DNA from: Prevotella sp.
GTDB taxonomy: Bacteria > Bacteroidota > Bacteroidia > Bacteroidales > Dysgonomonadaceae
Length of the DNA: 44,698 bases
Assembly (NCBI GenBank): GCA_031285905.1
Contig: JAITVH010000027.1
Location: forward strand, 1 to 44,698
Direction of reading: 5' to 3'
The notes below the pieces were generated by a model. The model saw only the letters and a list, made by a program, of their open reading frames with translations. It ran no database searches and had not been told where the DNA came from. Positions 40,873-44,698 of the stretch are shown one piece after another. Within the stretch, counting starts at the first letter, position 1. Each line of letters begins with the position of its first letter. Both the position numbers and the translations under genes were made by a program.

Positions 40873-42717
40873 TTATTTATGATTATTTTCTATTTCTTCC
40901 GCGATATCCTCATATATCTGCAACGGGTTTTTCTTATATAGTCCCCTGTATTTAGTAGCATATTCTTTTGGGAATTGAGTCCAGAATCCAGTGTTTTTGA
41001 GCCAGTTCAACCCATAGAAATAGCTGCGGAGTGCATATTTAGTCATTGTGGTGTAAATAACCTCGAAACGATTCTCTATTTCTCTGTTCATTATCAGTTT
41101 AAATACACTTGCCTGATCGTTTGGCATTGTCTTTCCTGTAAGGGATATTAGCAGGTCATCCAGTTTTTTGCTTTTAGGTTCACAGGCGCTAATGAGGCGC
41201 AGAGCCCTGTCGTGCTCATGCTTCCATTTATATTTATTGATGGTAAATAATTCATAGAGGACATCTTTCCACCGCTTATCTATCTTATCTACATCTACTT
41301 TTGTAGTATAATTTCTGGAGTAAGTATAATAATAGTCTTCGTCATCGGTATATGCTGTATATAAATGATCTATCGTAACAATATTGCGTTTGAACTGGGG
41401 ACTGAAAATATCAAACATCTTTTCTTTCGGATATTCGGCTTCTATGGCATCATAGAAATAGTGTCCCCATAAAGAACGTTTCCAATTGGTTTCGGGAATC
41501 TTATCCATATTGGTTTCATAGAACTCTATAACCTGGGCTTTTGAGAAAGATTTAAGCCCTTTGATAATTTCCTGAGTAATGTTTGATGCTGTATATTCAA
41601 GCAAACTCTTTTTGGTGGAGATCAGGTCATTGTACTCCTTGTTGGTCAATACCCTGCTAAAGAATTCAATAACCTCTGGCCTGTTCTTATTTCCAAATAT
41701 TTCAAGCTCGTAGCTTAACCGTTCCAATTTGTCAGAGAGCACTTTATCTTTTTCATCCTTATTCAGTGCAATGAATTCTTCGAACGACTTAACCACCTGA
41801 TCAAAAACTTCCTGAAAAAAAAATGGAAGCTTCGAGGAAGCTAGTGCCGTGACTATTAATGGTAGGTTTGTTTTATTCTTATTATTTAGATATATGTCTT
41901 TGAGCTTTTCAATACTTGTTTTTGTTCCTAATTTGGCTAATGCCTTATAAGCAGCTTCTCTTACCTGTTTGTTCTTATCATCTGCCAGTTTTATAATCAG
42001 TTCTTCGTTAGCCGGATTGTCACTCATTATCAGGATGGCTTCCGATTGTAAGGTTGGCAATGACGATGACATGATAGTATCTACCATATCATAGATTTTT
42101 AAATACCCAAATTTGTGGAGCAGCCGCAACCTTCTGATGTTTTCTGTCTTATCTTCGTATTTGAAATTCTTAATCAGGAATGGAATCATTGGCTTGCCTA
42201 CCTTGGGGATAATTGTCTTTTCCACATAGTCGCACAATTCGGCATATTTGTCGCCCAATGCTATATCCAGGTATTGATAAGTGCGGGAGTCGTTAAAAAC
42301 ATTCCGTTCCAATGCATCTTTCAGTATTTCCAGTCTACCCGAATTACTTGTGGTAAGGGCTTGCATTACAGGTTTAAGCTGAAGGTAAGAATATTCGGTA
42401 TTCACTTCGTCAATTGGCACATTGGGCGTTTGTTCCTTTACCTCTACATCACTCTCGATCAATTCGCCCTGTGTATAAAGAACAGAATAGAGTAAGGAGG
42501 AAATGCTCATCAGTTTATCAGACGATTGTTGTGTGTCTGTAATTAATAATTCTTCTATATCTGTTGCCAATTTTTTGAATATGGGAGCTTTCTCACCCAG
42601 CTTGTTTAATACGGGTACATGTTTTTGCAGACGTGGATCCCCTTTTGCAAATTTGCTCCCAGCGATAAATAATCGGTTTATTTCTTGTTGAAGGTCATAT
42701 AATGGTTGTAGTCTCAT
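40873..42717 (-). CDS. HEAT-repeat protein of the MoxR/VWA operon
   Basis: The 614-residue protein is almost entirely helical. Residues about 205-290 contain HEAT-like units, for example SSLPTLQSEAILIMSDNPAN and KNKQVREAAYKALAKLGTK. A long N-terminal helical region (1-200) and a C-terminal domain rich in Tyr/Trp (DEDYYYTYSRNYTTKVDVDK, LYELFTINKYKWKHEHDRALRL) have no family I know. HEAT arrays are scaffolds that bind proteins or nucleic acids. It lies between the SWIM gene (17-bp gap) and the MoxR gene (7-bp gap), so it is a core member. E. coli has a HEAT/DUF4132-type gene (yehI) near yehL, which may correspond. Confidence 0.72.
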   Translation of the reverse strand: MRLQPLYDLQQEINRLFIAGSKFAKGDPRLQKHVPVLNKLGEKAPIFKKLATDIEELLITDTQQSSDKLMSISSLLYSVLYTQGELIESDVEVKEQTPNVPIDEVNTEYSYLQLKPVMQALTTSNSGRLEILKDALERNVFNDSRTYQYLDIALGDKYAELCDYVEKTIIPKVGKPMIPFLIKNFKYEDKTENIRRLRLLHKFGYLKIYDMVDTIMSSSLPTLQSEAILIMSDNPANEELIIKLADDKNKQVREAAYKALAKLGTKTSIEKLKDIYLNNKNKTNLPLIVTALASSKLPFFFQEVFDQVVKSFEEFIALNKDEKDKVLSDKLERLSYELEIFGNKNRPEVIEFFSRVLTNKEYNDLISTKKSLLEYTASNITQEIIKGLKSFSKAQVIEFYETNMDKIPETNWKRSLWGHYFYDAIEAEYPKEKMFDIFSPQFKRNIVTIDHLYTAYTDDEDYYYTYSRNYTTKVDVDKIDKRWKDVLYELFTINKYKWKHEHDRALRLISACEPKSKKLDDLLISLTGKTMPNDQASVFKLIMNREIENRFEVIYTTMTKYALRSYFYGLNWLKNTGFWTQFPKEYATKYRGLYKKNPLQIYEDIAEEIENNHK

Positions 42718-42734
42718 CGTTCTGTTTTTTTAAA

Positions 42735-44177
42735 TTAATAAAGCAATCTTATTATTTTCTCAGGCGTGATTAATGACATTGGCTGTGCCGACAATAGCCC
42801 TGTCTGCACATCATTATTAATCATCACTGTCAATGCAAATCCTTCGGGTTGAGATGGAAGGATAGCTTTCAGATTGGTAGCCGAAGATACATTTTGTTCC
42901 TTTATATCTTTTAGTGTCAGTTTATTCCCCTGTTTATCTTCCACCACAAGATTTTCTCCATTCAGATAAGCCTTGTTTAAAGAAATAAGTACTACGGGAT
43001 TTTTATCCATTAATGGGTTCTTTATTGTATTTTTTACAGACTTGACGGTTTCAGTATAATTATCAGAAGAGAAAGCCAATATGGATGCCAGATCTTTCAT
43101 TTCGGCTTTACGTTCTTTCACCGCTTCGGGTTCCCAACGCACGCGCGGATTCTGGTCTCCCGGGTATATAAATAATTCTTTTAATTGTAATACATCAAAA
43201 GAACTGTTATCTTCCTTTATGTATTTTGCAGCTTTGTATGGGCGAAAATTCTTTGTCTTATAGATTTTACCCGTTTTGAGGTTCATCCAGATACCTTCGT
43301 CCACATATTCTTTACGCGCCGGATTGTCATAGCTGTTAAATGATAACTGGATCAGTTCAGCATTTTCTTCATACAGGCCATATTGCATCAGTTCTGTTAA
43401 TTTCCAGATATACCCAATTTGTTCTTCGATAGCAGAGTTAAGCTCAGGTTCGGCTTCAGGATCTTCTTTTCGTTTATTCAGGTAATCTGTACTTTTTTTC
43501 AGTAGAGCCGAGATATAATTTATCTGGTCGATTACATGTGTATATTCTTCGTTCTCTACATCATCCAGTTCGAGGAGCAGGTTATTAAATGCTGTTTGTA
43601 TACCATTGATATAATAGTTACCCAATTCCTTTACCTGCACTTGCAATGTCTTCCTTATTTTGGCATCCACAGAAGATAAGCCTGTTTGTACAATGTCTTT
43701 CAATATTTTCCCGGCTATTTCTATACCATTCAGCTGGGCATCAGCTTTTTTCGTGAATGCAGCTTTGTTTACCTTCTTTGGTTTATCGGCCTTTTCCTTA
43801 ATACTCTCTTTCTCCTGAGTCTTTTTTTCCTGTTTCTTTTCTATCTTCTCCCGTTTTGACAGAATATCGTCGGGAATATCGGCAATTGAAAAAGCTCCAC
43901 TATTAGCCTCGTAAGAATAAAGTAAGCCTAAAGCATGTTTGCATGGAAATTGACGACTCGGACAATTGCATCTGAATACAGGGTTATGTTCATCCATATA
44001 GTCGGCTGAACAATAATAAGGGTTTTTTCCGCTTCCTGCACATTCTCCCCAAATGAGATTTTTGTCGGCTGAAATCTTTAAGTTCGAGAATTTGTTCTTT
44101 TTTACAAGGTCACGCCCGTTTTTCGCTGCATCGGCATTAGGAGCCATTTCTTCGATTTTCTTTTGTGTAATTTCCAT
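42735..44177 (-). CDS. SWIM zinc-finger protein, YehQ-like
   Basis: The 480-residue protein is the first gene of the operon. Residues 66-85 (NPVFRCNCPSRQFPCKHALG) hold a SWIM zinc finger, C70-x-C72-x6-C79-x-H81, typically a DNA- or protein-binding module. A Lys/Glu-rich flexible linker (about 108-150, KREKIEKKQEKKTQEKESIK) follows, then a long helical and mixed C-terminal region (ITPEKIIRLLY at the end) that is not recognised. The same family occurs next to MoxR/VWA genes in other bacteria. A -7 element (44219-44226 minus) lies 42 bp upstream, so this gene probably carries the operon promoter. Family call good; what the finger binds is unknown. Confidence 0.85.
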   Translation of the reverse strand: MEITQKKIEEMAPNADAAKNGRDLVKKNKFSNLKISADKNLIWGECAGSGKNPYYCSADYMDEHNPVFRCNCPSRQFPCKHALGLLYSYEANSGAFSIADIPDDILSKREKIEKKQEKKTQEKESIKEKADKPKKVNKAAFTKKADAQLNGIEIAGKILKDIVQTGLSSVDAKIRKTLQVQVKELGNYYINGIQTAFNNLLLELDDVENEEYTHVIDQINYISALLKKSTDYLNKRKEDPEAEPELNSAIEEQIGYIWKLTELMQYGLYEENAELIQLSFNSYDNPARKEYVDEGIWMNLKTGKIYKTKNFRPYKAAKYIKEDNSSFDVLQLKELFIYPGDQNPRVRWEPEAVKERKAEMKDLASILAFSSDNYTETVKSVKNTIKNPLMDKNPVVLISLNKAYLNGENLVVEDKQGNKLTLKDIKEQNVSSATNLKAILPSQPEGFALTVMINNDVQTGLLSAQPMSLITPEKIIRLLY

Positions 44178-44218
44178 GTATAATTTGTTATGTGTTCATA
44201 CTCGTGCTTCGGTGGATG

Positions 44219-44226
44219 CAAAATTA
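44219..44226 (-). promoter_or_regulatory. Predicted -7 promoter element of the SWIM/HEAT/MoxR operon
   Basis: Minus-strand TAATTTTG matches TAnnTTTG, with a leader of about 35 nt. I found no other promoter-like element before the RAYT2 gene, so it may drive the whole operon. Confidence 0.5.
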
Positions 44227-44412
44227 AAAGAATATTTGAGGTATGGTATAAAAGAATTGGCTTAAATTTAACAAAAAACGGTTTTTAAGGAAATGAATTC
44301 ATTTTTTATATAAAGTCTGAAAGGAAAGGGCATTTCTTTTTTTGCAGGTAGAATCAACAACTAAAATGACTTCTATCCTATTATGGTGTTTGAGTTGATT
44401 GCTGATAAAGTT

Positions 44413-44443
44413 AGAGGGGCTATTCGATCAGAATAACCCCTCT
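44413..44443. terminator. Hairpin downstream of rpiB
   Basis: AGAGGGG-c-TATTC pairs with GAATA-a-CCCCTCT around GATCA, with one mismatch. There is no strong T-run on either side. It lies 23 bp after the rpiB stop codon. Confidence 0.5.
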
Positions 44444-44465
44444 ATTGTGAATATTGATATTAATT

Positions 44466-44698
44466 TTAGACACAAGGTATCTTATCTATTCTTCTCTGGT
44501 GCCTTCCTCCTTCAAACGGCGTGTTGAAAAACACCTCTATCATATCATAGGCTTCGCGTTGAGTAACCAGTCGTCCGGGCAATGTAAGTACGTTTGCATC
44601 GTTATGCGCTCTTACCAGCTTTGCTACTTCTGTGTTCCAGCACAGGGCACTCCTCACGTGAGTATGCTTGTTCAGAGTCATATTGATACCGTTTCCGG
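44466..44698 (-). CDS. rpiB: Ribose-5-phosphate isomerase B (C-terminal part, 5' end outside window)
   Basis: The open frame continues past the right edge. The visible 77 residues start GNGINMTLNKHTHVRSALCW, then NTEVAKLVRAHNDANVLTL, PGRLVTQREAYDMIEVFFNT and PFEGGRHQRRIDKIPC. These match the conserved C-terminal half of RpiB (phosphate-binding GNG and RAHNDAN segments and the PFEGGRHQRR end). RpiB interconverts ribose-5-phosphate and ribulose-5-phosphate in the pentose phosphate pathway. The ATG at 44681 is an internal Met, not the start. A terminator-like hairpin follows, separating it from the SWIM operon. Confidence 0.93.
   Translation of the reverse strand, partial: GNGINMTLNKHTHVRSALCWNTEVAKLVRAHNDANVLTLPGRLVTQREAYDMIEVFFNTPFEGGRHQRRIDKIPCV

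Noticed and set aside
1-44698. CRISPR arrays, tRNA or rRNA genes
   Set aside because: No evenly spaced direct repeats with unique spacers, and no tRNA-like cloverleaf or rRNA sequence seen by eye; palindromes found are REP-like, not CRISPR.

Overview
The window looks like chromosomal DNA from a Bacteroidota bacterium, most likely Bacteroidales (Dysgonomonas/Parabacteroides-like). The evidence is AT-rich DNA, lipoproteins of Bacteroidetes type, a very large alpha-2-macroglobulin-like protein, a GH57/glycosyltransferase/debranching-enzyme trio, Tat-signal Gfo/Idh/MocA and TIM-barrel enzymes, and many promoters with the Bacteroidetes -7 element TAnnTTTG. The genus is inferred, not shown. I saw no rRNA, tRNA or CRISPR array.

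Layout. 1-3185: 5' part of a secreted alpha-2-macroglobulin-family protein (minus strand, cut by the left edge). 3279-8260: housekeeping genes (crcB fluoride channel, UvrD/PcrA helicase, ECF-type sigma factor, ABM-domain lipoprotein, aquaporin). 8261-10800: accessory, repeat-rich stretch with a REP-like palindrome, a phage-type HTH protein, a small unknown gene, a GC-rich island and an XRE-like regulator. 10826-13611: lgt, flavodiiron protein, GyrI-like operon. 13652-18391: glycogen/alpha-glucan cluster (GH57, GT4, debranching enzyme). 18659-28770: second ABM protein, aspS, a phosphoethanolamine-transferase-like sulfatase, corA, a TPR protein, a Tat-exported TIM-barrel/oxidoreductase pair, and an MFS drug transporter. 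28771-29564: intergenic stretch packed with palindromes. 29565-33766: YiiX-like lipoprotein hydrolase, DUF4878 lipoprotein, dGTPase, glycosyltransferase, unknown secreted protein. 33778-44177: a long minus-strand operon described below. 44466-44698: C-terminal end of rpiB.

The most interesting part is the 33.8-44.2 kb operon. In transcription order it encodes a SWIM zinc-finger protein, a HEAT-repeat protein, a MoxR-type AAA+ ATPase, [a RAYT transposase], a DUF5682 protein, [a UDG-like protein, a 57-aa membrane protein, a GNAT acetyltransferase, a second RAYT], and a VWA/MIDAS protein. The SWIM, MoxR, DUF5682 and VWA proteins match in kind, and mostly in length, the poorly understood E. coli yehL/yehM/yehP/yehQ set (YehL-type MoxR). 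I read it as a Bacteroidota version of that chaperone-like NTPase system, interrupted by two REP-associated tyrosine transposases and carrying a variable AT-rich cassette.

Each RAYT gene contains, in frame and at the same place in the protein, a palindromic REP pair headed by GTAG. Stand-alone copies of similar repeats lie elsewhere in the window (8.5, 28.9, 29.1 and 39.6 kb), so a REP/RAYT dispersal system appears active, or recently active, in this genome.
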